A stretch of DNA of 64,000 nt from Nitrospirota bacterium. GTDB taxonomy: Bacteria > Nitrospirota > Nitrospiria > SBBL01 > JAADHI01. The stretch is taken from assembly GCA_029261195.1 (NCBI GenBank), contig JAJDBU010000075.1, positions 19,754-83,753 on the forward strand, written 5' to 3'. Below are positions 7,509 through 16,738 of the stretch, piece after piece. The position numbers and the translations under genes are program-made. Numbering within the stretch: position 1 is the first letter of the stretch; every line of letters begins with the position of its first letter. Under the pieces are notes generated by a model. It saw only the letters and a program-made list of their open reading frames with translations, had not been told where the DNA came from and ran no database searches.

Positions 7509-7811
7509 CTAGCGAAGCTGATGCGATAGAGAGATGAGTGAACCCACTACAAAACTCTGCAGAAAAATAATCGCAAGAATCAGGATCATGGGTGAGAGGT
7601 CCATTCCACCCAGATAATGCCCTGTTTTTTGTCGAATCGGGTAGAGTAGAGGCTCAGTAATTTTATAGAGAAACTGGACGATGGGATTATAGGGGTCAGG
7701 GTTAACCCATGAAAGCACTGCCCGAGCAATAACGATATACATATAAAATCCAAGAACCATGTCGAGTATGGTTGCTACGGCCGAAATGAAATTTCCTGCA
7801 ACGAACATCAA
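7509..7811 (-). CDS. yggT: YggT family integral membrane protein
   Basis: A 100-residue membrane protein with two hydrophobic helices (about residues 6-30 and 65-95). Between them is the conserved YggT segment with RAVLSWVNPDPYNPIVQFLY and TEPLLYPIR. The family is linked to membrane-associated division or osmotic functions but its exact role is unsettled. It lies between proC and divIVA, as in many genomes, and the preceding AGGAGG-like signal supports the start. Confidence 0.93.
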   Translation of the reverse strand: MMFVAGNFISAVATILDMVLGFYMYIVIARAVLSWVNPDPYNPIVQFLYKITEPLLYPIRQKTGHYLGGMDLSPMILILAIIFLQSFVVGSLISLSHQLR

Positions 7812-7865
7812 TCGCCTCCTGAGCGGATAAAATCTACATCAATATTGATCATATAAGATAGAGCA

Positions 7866-8693
7866 CTAAGCCTTTCCGAGTGCAATTGAGCGTAAGGTCG
7901 CTGCTTCGACAGCGGCAATAAATGCGGCACGTGTATTCCTCGCTTCGAGTTCAGACAGTCCGGCAATCGTTGTCCCCGCAGGAGAGGCGACCTTGTCTTT
8001 TAAACGGGCCGGGTGTTCCCCTGTATGAAGCAGCATCTGCGCTGCGCCCATCACGGTCTGGGCAGCCAATGAAAGCGCGACATCGCGGGGCAGGCCCTGC
8101 TTAACTCCGCCATCCGACATCGCTTCGATCATGAGAAATACAAAGGCAGGACCACTGCCGGAAAGGCCGGTCACCGCATCTAAAAATCGCTCCTCCAATA
8201 CAGCTGTTGTCCCAATCGAGGCAAAAATAGAGCACACCTCGGAGAGGAGTTTCTCGTCGACTCCCTTTCCGGGCGTCAGTACCGTTGCGCCCGATTGCAC
8301 CTGGGCGGGGGCATTCGGCATGGCTCGAATAATCCGGGCTTCCCGTGTCAAACCGGATGCAAGACGGGACAGGGGAATCCCTGCGGCAATGGAAACAACA
8401 ACTTTTTCTCCAACCTCGGATTTAATCTCCGCTAAGAGTGGATCAATCACCAGGGGTTTGACTCCGAGAATAATGAGTTCTGCGCAACGAACCGCCTCAC
8501 GGTTCGAGCGGGTTGTTTTGACGCCATAATGTTCATGAAGAAACTGCAAGCGCTTCTTAGAGGTATCTGAAGCGAGCAAGGCATTTGCCGAAAAAAGTCC
8601 TGCCTCAAGCACGCCTTTGATGATCGCCTCAGTCATATTGCCGGAGCCCAAAAAGGCAATTTTAGTGTCTGTTTTGTTTGTTTTTCGCGTCAT
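7866..8693 (-). CDS. proC: Pyrroline-5-carboxylate reductase
   Basis: ProC reduces 1-pyrroline-5-carboxylate to L-proline with NAD(P)H, the last step of proline synthesis. The Rossmann motif is at the N-terminus (IAFLGSGNMTEAIIKG) and the ProC signature is near residues 190-250 (TGLSGSGPAFVF, GVKQGLPRD, SPAGTTIAGL). I chose ATG 8693, which puts the Rossmann strand near the N-terminus; a frame start at 8813 would add 40 residues inside yggS. The product is about 275 residues, the normal length. The start overlaps the end of yggS by 32 bp. Confidence 0.95.
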   Translation of the reverse strand: MTRKTNKTDTKIAFLGSGNMTEAIIKGVLEAGLFSANALLASDTSKKRLQFLHEHYGVKTTRSNREAVRCAELIILGVKPLVIDPLLAEIKSEVGEKVVVSIAAGIPLSRLASGLTREARIIRAMPNAPAQVQSGATVLTPGKGVDEKLLSEVCSIFASIGTTAVLEERFLDAVTGLSGSGPAFVFLMIEAMSDGGVKQGLPRDVALSLAAQTVMGAAQMLLHTGEHPARLKDKVASPAGTTIAGLSELEARNTRAAFIAAVEAATLRSIALGKA

Positions 8694-9369
8694 GTTCTCG
8701 TTGTCCAAATAGTGCCGTGCCGATGCGTATCCAGCTTGCCCCTTCTTCAATTGCAATCTCAAAATCTGAAGACATGCCCATTGAAAAGCGATTGAGCCCC
8801 AGACCGTTTCCAAGTAAGCGCAATCGCGAGAAATAGGGCCGTGCGTCTTCCGGATGATCCGTTTTCGGCGGCAGGGTCATCAAACCCAGGAGTTCCAAGT
8901 GTCGCAGCTCCCGTATCGCCGCGACCAATGCGGGTGTCGCATCCGGTGTCGCTCCGTGTTTGCTCAACTCGCCACCGATATTGACCTCAATCAGCACAGA
9001 CTGTTGTATAGCTCGACGACCCGCCTCCTTGTCGATTTTTTCGGCCAATTGAAGAGAATCGACAGAATGAATCAAGTCAAAAAGCCCGACTGCTTTTTTC
9101 ACTTTGTTGGTCTGAAGGGGACCGATGAGGTGCAAGGCGTCAATTTCCTTAATAAAACCTGATGTTTCGAATTTGGCAATACCCTCCTGAACCCTGTTTT
9201 CTCCGAAAACTGAAACCCCTGCGCACGCTGCAGCCTTGATTTCTTCAAGCCCGATTCGCTTTGAAGCGGCAACAAGCGTAATTTCCGAAGCTTTTCTGCC
9301 GGAGCGCTTCGCGGCATTCTGAATCAGCGCTGTAATTTTGTCAAAAGAGTCCAATCTGTTGTTCATCAT
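8662..9369 (-). CDS. yggS: YggS family PLP-binding homeostasis protein
   Basis: A 235-residue single-domain alanine-racemase-fold protein. The PLP lysine is in ITLVAASKRIG, followed by GVSVFGENRVQEG, LHLIGPLQTNK, SVDS, LIEVNIGGELSKHG, LLGLMTLPP, and LSMGMS-type FSMGMSSDFEIAIEEG with IRIGTALFG at the end. The family binds PLP and controls free PLP and amino/keto-acid pools rather than catalysing a known reaction. It sits between pgeF and proC, the usual arrangement. Confidence 0.94.
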   Translation of the reverse strand: MMNNRLDSFDKITALIQNAAKRSGRKASEITLVAASKRIGLEEIKAAACAGVSVFGENRVQEGIAKFETSGFIKEIDALHLIGPLQTNKVKKAVGLFDLIHSVDSLQLAEKIDKEAGRRAIQQSVLIEVNIGGELSKHGATPDATPALVAAIRELRHLELLGLMTLPPKTDHPEDARPYFSRLRLLGNGLGLNRFSMGMSSDFEIAIEEGASWIRIGTALFGQREHDAKNKQNRH

Positions 9370-9416
9370 TTCGGGAACTTGTCACCTAAAAAACCGGTCC
9401 TTTTCTGAACAGATTG

Positions 9417-10151
9417 TCATCGTAACATAATGCCGCTGAGCATGTTTCCCAGCTTTTTTTTGTCCCGTCGGAAAGAATAATAACGCTCTGGCAGGCAGGA
9501 GGTGCATAGACCTGCCACTGTGATCTGTTCAGGTGGTAATCCGACGGAGATCAATTGCATCCGGTTGAGCTTCGGCAGATCACAGCTCCAGCGATTGGTC
9601 TCGGACTTTCGCCCGAACTTTCGCCCGAACTTTCGAATGACATCCACCTTGTGCGGAGTCTTTTCTTCAATGGCGCTCAACACATCTTCTCCGACCTCAA
9701 AGCAGCAGGGACCGATTGAAGGCCCGATCCCGGCAAGGATGTCTTTCGCTTCACTGCCGAAATCCGATACCATTCTGGTGACGCCCTGTGCAGCGATATT
9801 CAGGACGGAACCTCGCCATCCGGCATGGAGAGCGGCAATGATTTTCCGCTTCGGATCAAAGAGAAGGACCGGCACACAGTCCGCCGTCGCAACAGCAATG
9901 AAACAAGCGTTGCGATCTGTGACAAGACCATCTCCTTCCAGTTCACCCTGAGCAAGACCCTCTTGAACAAGGCCGTGGCCGTCATCCCTCAGACAAAGGA
10001 TCTTATCTCCGTGGACCTGGGTGGCCGTAATCGGTCCTTCCCCATGTTCAAGGCCCTCACCTTTAAATTCTCGGTCACCAAAAAGATGAAATTGGGCCGG
10101 ATGCTTAAAGAGAGAAAACGACCCGGTACCCGAGTCCAGACTCAGGGGCAT
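9417..10151 (-). CDS. pgeF: Peptidoglycan editing factor PgeF (YfiH, multicopper oxidoreductase fold)
   Basis: A 244-residue YfiH-family protein. Metal/active-site residues appear in TQVHGD, ATADCVPVLLFDP and ALHAGWRGSVLNIA, with GPSIGPCCFEVG further on. Family members act on muropeptide precursors (removing mis-incorporated L-Ser), and some have purine nucleoside phosphorylase activity. The start at ATG 10151 overlaps the ftsZ stop as TGATG, strongly suggesting coupled translation; an upstream ATG at 10190 would overlap ftsZ by 40 bp. The region around residues 190-197 contains a short duplicated RKFGRKFGRK stretch. Confidence 0.92.
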   Translation of the reverse strand: MPLSLDSGTGSFSLFKHPAQFHLFGDREFKGEGLEHGEGPITATQVHGDKILCLRDDGHGLVQEGLAQGELEGDGLVTDRNACFIAVATADCVPVLLFDPKRKIIAALHAGWRGSVLNIAAQGVTRMVSDFGSEAKDILAGIGPSIGPCCFEVGEDVLSAIEEKTPHKVDVIRKFGRKFGRKSETNRWSCDLPKLNRMQLISVGLPPEQITVAGLCTSCLPERYYSFRRDKKKLGNMLSGIMLR

Positions 10152-11326
10152 CAGTCCGCTTGATTTCGAATAAAGGTCGGAATATCCCACTCGTCTTCCG
10201 AAAAGAGGGATCGGTTCTGGCGAATGCCCTTCAGCTCACCCCTGACTTCCTCTCTGAGTTCTTCCCGCACAACTTCCCGGACTTTAATCCCGGATTGAGA
10301 CCCGTTCGTAGCTGGATGCGTCGGAACAAGCACTTCTTTTTCGGGAGAAGTCATCATCTCAATCTCTTCAAAACCCGTGGCAATTACGGTGACTCTGACC
10401 TCATCCCCCATTTGCTCTGAAATAACCGAGCCAAAGATGATGTTTGCATCGGGATCGACCACCTTCTGGATAATCGATGAAGCGTCGTTCACCTCATGAA
10501 GAGAGAGATCCGATCCGCCGGTCACGTTCAGAAGCACACCACGCGCACCTTCAATCGAACTTTCCTCCAAAAGCGGACTCGAAATGGCAATCTGAGCCGC
10601 TTCAACCGCTCGGTTTTCTCCACTCGCTACACCCATGCCCATCACTGATCGTCCCATGTGAGACATCACCGCTCGAACATCTGCAAAGTCAACATTCATC
10701 AAACCCGGTGTCGTAATCAGAGAGGAGATGCCATCGACCGCCTGTCTGAGGACATCATCCACGACCAGGAAGGCATCTGTCAGAGGGGTGCCTTTTTCGA
10801 CGACACTTAAAAGCCGCTGATTCGGGATGATGATGACGGAGTGACAACCTTTTTTCAGTTCTCGAATCCCCTCTTCCGCCTGTCTCATCCGTTTCGGTCC
10901 CTCAAAATCGAAAGGTTTTGTCACGACGCCGACAGTCAATATCCCCATCTCTTTGGCGATATTGGCGATGACCGGTGCCGCCCCGGTTCCCGTCCCCCCG
11001 CCCATACCGGCAGTCACAAAAAGCATGTCGGTTTCAGACAACATTTCGCGAATCAGGTCGATCGTCTCCAAAGCCGACTCTCGACCGATTTGAGGCCGTC
11101 CTCCCGCGCCCAAACCTCGCGTCAGCTTTGTCCCAAGCTGAATCATACGTTGAGATTTCGCCATATTAAGGGCCTGACTGTCGGTATTGGCCGTAACAAA
11201 ATCGACCCCTTCGACATCACGGTTGATCATGTTATTGATCGCATTTGAGCCCCCGCCTCCAACACCGATAACCTTAATCCGCGCCGCTTTCTGGTTCTGT
11301 GTCTCTTCATCAAATAAAAACATCAC
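10151..11326 (-). CDS. ftsZ: Cell division GTPase FtsZ
   Basis: A 391-residue tubulin-like GTPase that forms the Z-ring. The N-terminal GTP-binding region contains IKVIGVGGGGSNAINNMI, and the tubulin signature is GGGTGTGAAPVIANIAKE. The T7 loop is in NVDFADVRAVM. After a variable linker the C-terminal peptide is WDIPTFIRNQAD, the tail bound by FtsA and other partners. GGAGGGGTG precedes the start. A long perfect stem-loop lies between ftsA and ftsZ. The stop overlaps the pgeF start. Confidence 0.98.
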   Translation of the reverse strand: MMFLFDEETQNQKAARIKVIGVGGGGSNAINNMINRDVEGVDFVTANTDSQALNMAKSQRMIQLGTKLTRGLGAGGRPQIGRESALETIDLIREMLSETDMLFVTAGMGGGTGTGAAPVIANIAKEMGILTVGVVTKPFDFEGPKRMRQAEEGIRELKKGCHSVIIIPNQRLLSVVEKGTPLTDAFLVVDDVLRQAVDGISSLITTPGLMNVDFADVRAVMSHMGRSVMGMGVASGENRAVEAAQIAISSPLLEESSIEGARGVLLNVTGGSDLSLHEVNDASSIIQKVVDPDANIIFGSVISEQMGDEVRVTVIATGFEEIEMMTSPEKEVLVPTHPATNGSQSGIKVREVVREELREEVRGELKGIRQNRSLFSEDEWDIPTFIRNQAD

Positions 11327-11371
11327 CCCTCCTTTTTTTGTGGTACACCCGAATCCTGATGGTTCCGTAAT

Positions 11372-11409
11372 AGAGTTGTCATTCCCCTGAAAACGGGAAT
11401 GACAACTCT
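11372..11409. repeat. Perfect stem-loop between ftsA and ftsZ (REP-like)
   Basis: A 15-bp perfect inverted repeat (AGAGTTGTCATTCCC and its complement) around an 8-base loop fills half of the ftsA-ftsZ gap. There is no T-run after the stem on the minus strand, so it is not a standard terminator. The core GTCATTCCC...GGGAATGAC resembles dispersed palindromes common in bacterial genomes. It could stabilise mRNA ends or tune the FtsA/FtsZ ratio (inference). Confidence 0.7.
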
Positions 11410-11414
11410 TTAAT

Positions 11415-12635
11415 TTAAAAAAAACCTTTTGCCCAGGTTTTCATACGAAAAAACATCTGTCTCTTCCCATTTCTTCTCACCTCTTCCTTCTTTCGATTTC
11501 TGAAAGCATAGAGGGTCAGACCCACGCCGGTTGCAAAGGCGGGGGCGTTGACAACATCAACCAGACCGCCAATCCCTTCGGGCTTGCCAACGCGCACCGG
11601 CAAGCCAAGAACCCGTTCGGCAAGTTCCGCCATTCCCCTCAGCGAGGAAGTGCCGCCCGTGATCACCATACCGGAGGCGATCTTGTCCTCATCTTTCATA
11701 TTTTCGATCTCTCGTGCGACGAGCGAAAAAAGTTCCTCCGCGCGCGGTTCGATAATTTCGGCCAGGAGCTGGACGGAGAGTTTTCTGGGTGGGCGTCCGC
11801 CGACACTGGGCACATCGATCTCTTCATCCTCTTTCACCATCTCGATCAATGCGCAACCGTGGGAAATTTTAATCTTTTCGGCATCCTCCCGGGGCGTTCT
11901 GAGGCCAATGGCGATGTCGTTGGTAAAATGCCCTCCTCCGATCGGCAGCACCGCTGTATGCCGAATGCCACCGTCCACAAAAGTGGCAATGTCAGTCGTA
12001 CCGCCTCCGATATCAACGACCGCCACTCCAAGTTCCTTTTCTTCCGGGGTCAGGATGGCCTCGCTGGAGGCCAAGGGCTGGAGGATCATTTCCTCCATGT
12101 CGAGACCCGCTCGTTGAATGCTTTTTACAATATTCTGGGCCGCCGTCACCGCGCCGGTAATGATATGGACCAGGACCTCCAGCCGAACACCCGACATGCC
12201 AAGCGGGGCTTTGATGCCGTCCTGGCTATCGACAATAAATTCCTGTGGCAGGACATGAAGGATTTCACGATCGAGCGGGATGGCCTGAGCCCTTGCGGCA
12301 TCCAGGACACGGTCGATATCCATCTGCGTGACTTCCTGATCTTTGACGGCAATGACACCCCGGCTGTTAAATCCCTTGATATGTCCGCCGGCGATACCCG
12401 TGTACACCAGGCCGATGTCGATCCCTGCCATCAATTCGGCTTCTTCTACCGAGCGTTTGATCGCGTTGACCGTACTTTCGATATTGACGACCATGCCCTT
12501 TTTGAGCCCATGCGATGGATGTGTTCCGATCCCGATGATATCGAGCCGTTTATCATCAATCACTTCCGCCACAATCGTGCAGATTTTTGTCGTACCCACA
12601 TCGAGTCCAACCAGAATATCTTCATGTTTTGACAT
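11415..12635 (-). CDS. ftsA: Cell division protein FtsA
   Basis: An actin-like ATPase that tethers FtsZ to the membrane. ATG 12635 is chosen because GGAGT lies upstream and the product starts MSKHEDILVGLDVGTTKI; a longer frame begins 23 codons earlier. Phosphate-binding motifs are visible (VGLDVGTTKICTIV, AVVDIGGGTTDIATF, GMVITGGTSSLRGM). The SHS2/1C region follows the N-terminal subdomain. The last residues (RMKTWAKGFF) form the expected amphipathic membrane-targeting helix. It lies between ftsQ and ftsZ, as in classic dcw clusters. Confidence 0.97.
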   Translation of the reverse strand: MSKHEDILVGLDVGTTKICTIVAEVIDDKRLDIIGIGTHPSHGLKKGMVVNIESTVNAIKRSVEEAELMAGIDIGLVYTGIAGGHIKGFNSRGVIAVKDQEVTQMDIDRVLDAARAQAIPLDREILHVLPQEFIVDSQDGIKAPLGMSGVRLEVLVHIITGAVTAAQNIVKSIQRAGLDMEEMILQPLASSEAILTPEEKELGVAVVDIGGGTTDIATFVDGGIRHTAVLPIGGGHFTNDIAIGLRTPREDAEKIKISHGCALIEMVKEDEEIDVPSVGGRPPRKLSVQLLAEIIEPRAEELFSLVAREIENMKDEDKIASGMVITGGTSSLRGMAELAERVLGLPVRVGKPEGIGGLVDVVNAPAFATGVGLTLYAFRNRKKEEVRRNGKRQMFFRMKTWAKGFF

Positions 12636-12648
12636 CGCGTACTCCTTT

Positions 12649-13524
12649 TTAGAAATAAGTCGTATCGGACGATTTTCCTGATACAAACGGTCTCCGAAAA
12701 GCACCGCCTTTTACAATGACCTGACCGGGAAACCGAAGATCGATTTCCCATTTCAAGAGGCCTCGTGCCTTGAGATCCTCTTCAATCGCCAAGAAACGCG
12801 CCCAACGTTCACTGAAGTGCGTTCCACCAAAATGAAGCAGGCCGAGCTGGCCCTCTCCCCCTCCGGTAAAATAAACGAGCAGATCTTCCGGGTCAGAAAG
12901 GTCAATAAACAGGTCTAGACGATTTCCCAAAACAGACCCTAAGGCCAGGGCTTTCGCATAAGCCTCTTCCTTGAAATGGAGCAGGCGAGGCAGACCGTCC
13001 AGAAGGTTTTTTTTCGGATTAAGCCCCGTCTGCAGCACCTTTGCTTCGGAATCGATGATGACGACGGTGACGGACTCCTGGGTGATTTTTTCCGTATTGT
13101 CATCCACTTCAAACCTCGCCGCTGCCGGCTGGGTTTCTTCCAGAATAATCAACAAGCGATTCGGGAAATCTTTTTTGACCGTGGCGGCTTTGATCCGTGG
13201 GTTTTCCAGAAGACGACGATGGACCGCTTCAATGTCAACCTTAAAGATGTTCTGTCCAACAACAGGGTCAAGGCCCTTCATGATCTCATCCTCCCGGAGA
13301 GACTGAATGCCGACCCACTTAATTTTTTCGACCTGAAAGACTTCGGAGGTCGAAATCTTTTCAAGGGCAGTTACAATGGCAAAGAGTCCGCAACCGAACA
13401 AGAAGGAAACCCCTATGATCTGAAACGAACCGGACAAGCCGCTTCTCGCCATTTTTGCTTTTTTATCCATGGTTTTTTTCTGAGAGTTCCTTTTTAGGTT
13501 CTGCTTTTTTTGCACCTTTTTCAC
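12649..13524 (-). CDS. ftsQ: Cell division protein FtsQ
   Basis: A 291-residue bitopic divisome protein with a very basic cytoplasmic tail (residues 1-30), a membrane helix at about 36-55, and a POTRA domain starting FQVEKIKWVGIQSLREDEI. An FtsQ-type beta domain follows, ending with a segment like WEIDLRFPGQVIVK. FtsQ connects early and late division proteins through FtsB/FtsL. Several in-frame ATGs in the basic tail make the exact start uncertain. It is 13 bp before ftsA. Confidence 0.92.
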   Translation of the reverse strand: MKKVQKKQNLKRNSQKKTMDKKAKMARSGLSGSFQIIGVSFLFGCGLFAIVTALEKISTSEVFQVEKIKWVGIQSLREDEIMKGLDPVVGQNIFKVDIEAVHRRLLENPRIKAATVKKDFPNRLLIILEETQPAAARFEVDDNTEKITQESVTVVIIDSEAKVLQTGLNPKKNLLDGLPRLLHFKEEAYAKALALGSVLGNRLDLFIDLSDPEDLLVYFTGGGEGQLGLLHFGGTHFSERWARFLAIEEDLKARGLLKWEIDLRFPGQVIVKGGAFRRPFVSGKSSDTTYF

Positions 13525-13531
13525 TTGCGCT

Positions 13532-14455
13532 CTATTTTCCCAGGGAAGCAGTTTCTAATATCTGTTCAATTAAATGATCGAATGAAATCCCGAGCCCTGC
13601 GGCAATTTCAGGCATCAAGCTGGTTTCCGTCATGCCCGGCAGGGCATTGACCTCCAGAAGATAGGGCCGGTCTTCTCGATCAATCAATAGATCAACACGG
13701 CTGTATCCACTACAACCCAGCACTTGATGGGCCTTTAAAGCCAATTTAAGTACTTCTTTTTCGAAATCTTTGCTCAGTGGTGCCGGAAAAACATGTTTCG
13801 ACATGCCACTGACGTATTTCGCCGAATAGTCGTAAAAGCGGCCTTTAGGCCTGATTTCGATTGCACCCAGGGCCTTCTCACTTAAAATGCCGACATGAAC
13901 CTCTTTCCCGTCGATATAGTGTTCAATGATGATCCGGGGGCCGTATTGAACGGCCACATCCAGGGCCGCATGAAAAGCCTTTTCTTCCTCAACAATGGCG
14001 ACGCCCACGCTGGAGCCTTCCGAAACCGGCTTCACGACGACCGGCGTTTCAAAAGGCAGTTGTTTTAAGGTGAAGGCCCCTGCATCTTCTGACTTCAATA
14101 TAAAGGCGGGTGGCATTGGAAGCTGATGGGCATAAAAAAGGTCGCGCGATAGAATCTTATTCATGCTAAGCGCACACGCCGAAACACCCGAGCCGGTGTA
14201 GGGAATCTGCATGATTTCCAGTAGACCCTGAATCGTCCCGTCTTCTCCATAACGGCCATGCAAAGCGATGAAAGCAATGTCGATCTTCCCGGATTTCAAG
14301 GCAAAGGGAAGGTCTTGATCGACAAGAATTTTCTTCACGCAATAGCCAAGACGATTAAGCGCCGCCGCGACGGCCTCTCCTGTCTTGAGGGAGACTTCTT
14401 TTTCCACCGAGAGTCCACCCATCAAAACGCCGATGTTTTTATTTTTGGCCGACAA
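13532..14455 (-). CDS. ddl: D-alanine--D-alanine ligase
   Basis: A 307-residue ATP-grasp enzyme joining two D-Ala for the peptidoglycan stem. Visible features are the N-terminal GVLMGGLSVEKEVSLKTG, the substrate segment FIALHGRYGEDGTIQGLLE, the ATP-grasp lysine region PVVVKPVSEGSSVGV, and the metal/active-site end DLLIDREDRPYLLEVNALPG with MTETSLMP. It overlaps murB by 17 bp, so translation is coupled. Confidence 0.96.
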   Translation of the reverse strand: MSAKNKNIGVLMGGLSVEKEVSLKTGEAVAAALNRLGYCVKKILVDQDLPFALKSGKIDIAFIALHGRYGEDGTIQGLLEIMQIPYTGSGVSACALSMNKILSRDLFYAHQLPMPPAFILKSEDAGAFTLKQLPFETPVVVKPVSEGSSVGVAIVEEEKAFHAALDVAVQYGPRIIIEHYIDGKEVHVGILSEKALGAIEIRPKGRFYDYSAKYVSGMSKHVFPAPLSKDFEKEVLKLALKAHQVLGCSGYSRVDLLIDREDRPYLLEVNALPGMTETSLMPEIAAGLGISFDHLIEQILETASLGK

Positions 14456-15356
14456 TTTTCACCTCCGGCTCTAATTCAACGCCGAAACGCTCAGCGACCG
14501 TATGCTGCATTTTTTCAATCAGGGCGATAAAATCACTGGCCTTTGCGCCACCCTTGTTGATGACAAAATTGGCGTGCTGGCTTGAGATTTCGGCCCCACC
14601 GATACGATGCCCTTTCAAGCCTGCTTTTTCGACAAGATCTCCCGCAAAGCCATTGGCTGGATTTTTAAAAACCGACCCGCAATTTGAGAGATTAACCGGC
14701 TGGCGATCCCGTCGTTTTTTCAAGATCGACTTAATCTTCTCTTCGATCTCGGCCTTTGGCCTCGGAGTCAAACGAAAGGCGACAGCTAAAATAATACCTC
14801 GCGGAAGCTTCGTGCCGCGATAGGTAAAACCGACCTCCTGAACCGGAATTTCAGAAATTTCCCCCGTCTCATTCACAAGCGTGACGCTGATGACGGCCTC
14901 CGAGGTTTCCGCGCCGGGAACACCAGCATTCATCGCAACCGCCCCGCCGACCGAACCTGGAATACCGGCAGCAAATTCAAGACCGCCGAGATCGTTTTCC
15001 ATTGCGAAGGTTGCGACTTTTGGGTAGGACGCGCCACCCTCCGCCATCAGGAAATCAAAACCGACGGCCTCTATTTTGTTAAGTTGACGCAAATTAAAAA
15101 CAATCCCGCCGATGCCGCCGTCTTTAATCAAAAGGTTACTGCCTCCGCCAAGGACAAAATAGGGCAGATGATGTTTTGAAATCTGCTCCAGCAGAAAGAC
15201 AAGCTCCGTCACATTTGAAGGAAAGACCATGACATTGCCCGGACCGCCGACCTTGAGTGTGGTATAGGGTGCGAGCGGCTCATCCCAACGAAGATCGCCC
15301 TGAAACCCCTTGAGTACCTCCCGATAGAAGGCCGTATCACAAATCTCTTCAGTCAT
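14439..15356 (-). CDS. murB: UDP-N-acetylenolpyruvoylglucosamine reductase
   Basis: MurB is a flavoprotein reducing UDP-GlcNAc-enolpyruvate to UDP-MurNAc with NADPH. The FAD-binding PCMH-type region includes APYTTLKVGGPGNVMVFP, PYFVLGGGSNLLIKDGG and GLEFAAGIPGSVGGAVAMNAG. The catalytic serine is in NCGSVFKNP, and the C-terminal substrate region is GAEISSQHANFVINKGGA. At 305 residues it is of the shorter (type II) class. Its ATG overlaps the murC stop by 4 bp and its end overlaps ddl. Confidence 0.97.
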   Translation of the reverse strand: MTEEICDTAFYREVLKGFQGDLRWDEPLAPYTTLKVGGPGNVMVFPSNVTELVFLLEQISKHHLPYFVLGGGSNLLIKDGGIGGIVFNLRQLNKIEAVGFDFLMAEGGASYPKVATFAMENDLGGLEFAAGIPGSVGGAVAMNAGVPGAETSEAVISVTLVNETGEISEIPVQEVGFTYRGTKLPRGIILAVAFRLTPRPKAEIEEKIKSILKKRRDRQPVNLSNCGSVFKNPANGFAGDLVEKAGLKGHRIGGAEISSQHANFVINKGGAKASDFIALIEKMQHTVAERFGVELEPEVKIVGQK

Positions 15357-16729
15357 TTTGACCCCGAATGCTCCGACAAAAAGGCCTCACCAACCTTCCA
15401 GATATCCCCGGCCCCGAGTGTCAAAATCATTAGTCCTGGCTGAGCGATTTTTTTAAGCTGCGCCACAATCTCATCTCGGTCATCGATAAAAAGGCTTGTC
15501 CCCTTATGATGGGCACAGACCGCTTTATAGAGACCTTCTCCAGTGATCCCTGCAATCGGCGCTTCACCCGCCGGATAAATCTCCGTCAAGATCAAGTGAT
15601 CGACCCCTTCAAATGAAGTGGCCAAGTCATCAAGGCAGTCACGGGTTCGTGTATATCGATGCGGTTGAAAGACCACGGCCAGGTCACTCCCCCAACCGGC
15701 CTTCGCGGCTGCAATCGCGGCGCGGATTTCGGTGGGATGGTGGGCATAGTCATCAACAAGCAAAACGCCATCTCGTTCTCCGAGGTTCTGAAAACGCCTT
15801 TCCACCCCCCGATAGGCCGCAATGCCTTCCTGAATGATCGTCGTTGGCAGATCCAGTTCAAGCCCGACGGCGATGGCGGCGAGGGCGTTTAAGACATTGT
15901 GATGGCCCGGTGCAGGCAGAGAAAATCGACCGAGCCTCTTCCCTTCGTAGCTGACGTTAAAATGGCTTTCCCAGGCCTCGTAAACGATCTGCTCAGCACG
16001 AAGCTGCACTGACTCGACTGTGCCGTATCGGAGCAGGCGTTTTTCGGTGCGATGAATCATATTGGTCAGAAGCGGATCATCCCCACAGAGAATGACCAGG
16101 CCGTAGAAGGGCACCTTGTTCATAAAATCAAGAAAGGTCGATTCGATGGCTTCAAAGGTTTTGTAATAATCCAGGTGCTCATGATCCAATCCCGTAACGA
16201 CTGCAATCGTCGGCGTCAACTTCAAAAAGGAGCCGTCACTCTCGTCGGCTTCGGCAACCAGAAAATCGCCTTCTCCTTTTTGAGCATGACCCCCGAAGCT
16301 GTTGACCTTGCCGCCGATAACTGCCGTCGGGTCAAGCCCTCCATGCGCCAGAACCGTTGCTACCATCGTTGTCGTCGTCGTTTTACCATGTGCTCCCGCC
16401 ACGGCAATGCCGTAGCGAAGCCGCATCAGTTCGGCAAGCATTTCAGCCCGGGGGATGACCGGAATTTTCTGCTCTTTTGCAGCAAGCACCTCAACATTGT
16501 CGGGACGAATGGCGGAAGAGATCACAACTACCTCTGCCCCCTTGATAAAACGGGCATCGTGTCCGAGATAGATCTTTCCGCCACTTGCATTCAGACGCTC
16601 CGTCCGCTCAGATACTGATTGATCGGAGCCTGAGACAAGGAACCCGAGGTTCAGCAAAATTTCTGCAATCCCACTCATACCGGCACCGCCGATGCCGACA
16701 AAATGGATATGTTGTACCTTACGAAACAT
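15353..16729 (-). CDS. murC: UDP-N-acetylmuramate--L-alanine ligase
   Basis: A 458-residue Mur ligase adding L-Ala to UDP-MurNAc. The N-terminal UDP-binding Rossmann segment is HFVGIGGAGMSGIAEILLNL, the ATP-binding P-loop is GAHGKTTTTTMVATVL, and the central domain includes EADESDGSFLKL and DDYAHHPTEI, both MurC hallmarks. It follows murG by 9 bp and overlaps murB (ATGA). Confidence 0.98.
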   Translation of the reverse strand: MFRKVQHIHFVGIGGAGMSGIAEILLNLGFLVSGSDQSVSERTERLNASGGKIYLGHDARFIKGAEVVVISSAIRPDNVEVLAAKEQKIPVIPRAEMLAELMRLRYGIAVAGAHGKTTTTTMVATVLAHGGLDPTAVIGGKVNSFGGHAQKGEGDFLVAEADESDGSFLKLTPTIAVVTGLDHEHLDYYKTFEAIESTFLDFMNKVPFYGLVILCGDDPLLTNMIHRTEKRLLRYGTVESVQLRAEQIVYEAWESHFNVSYEGKRLGRFSLPAPGHHNVLNALAAIAVGLELDLPTTIIQEGIAAYRGVERRFQNLGERDGVLLVDDYAHHPTEIRAAIAAAKAGWGSDLAVVFQPHRYTRTRDCLDDLATSFEGVDHLILTEIYPAGEAPIAGITGEGLYKAVCAHHKGTSLFIDDRDEIVAQLKKIAQPGLMILTLGAGDIWKVGEAFLSEHSGSK

Positions 16730-16738
16730 ATCTTACCG

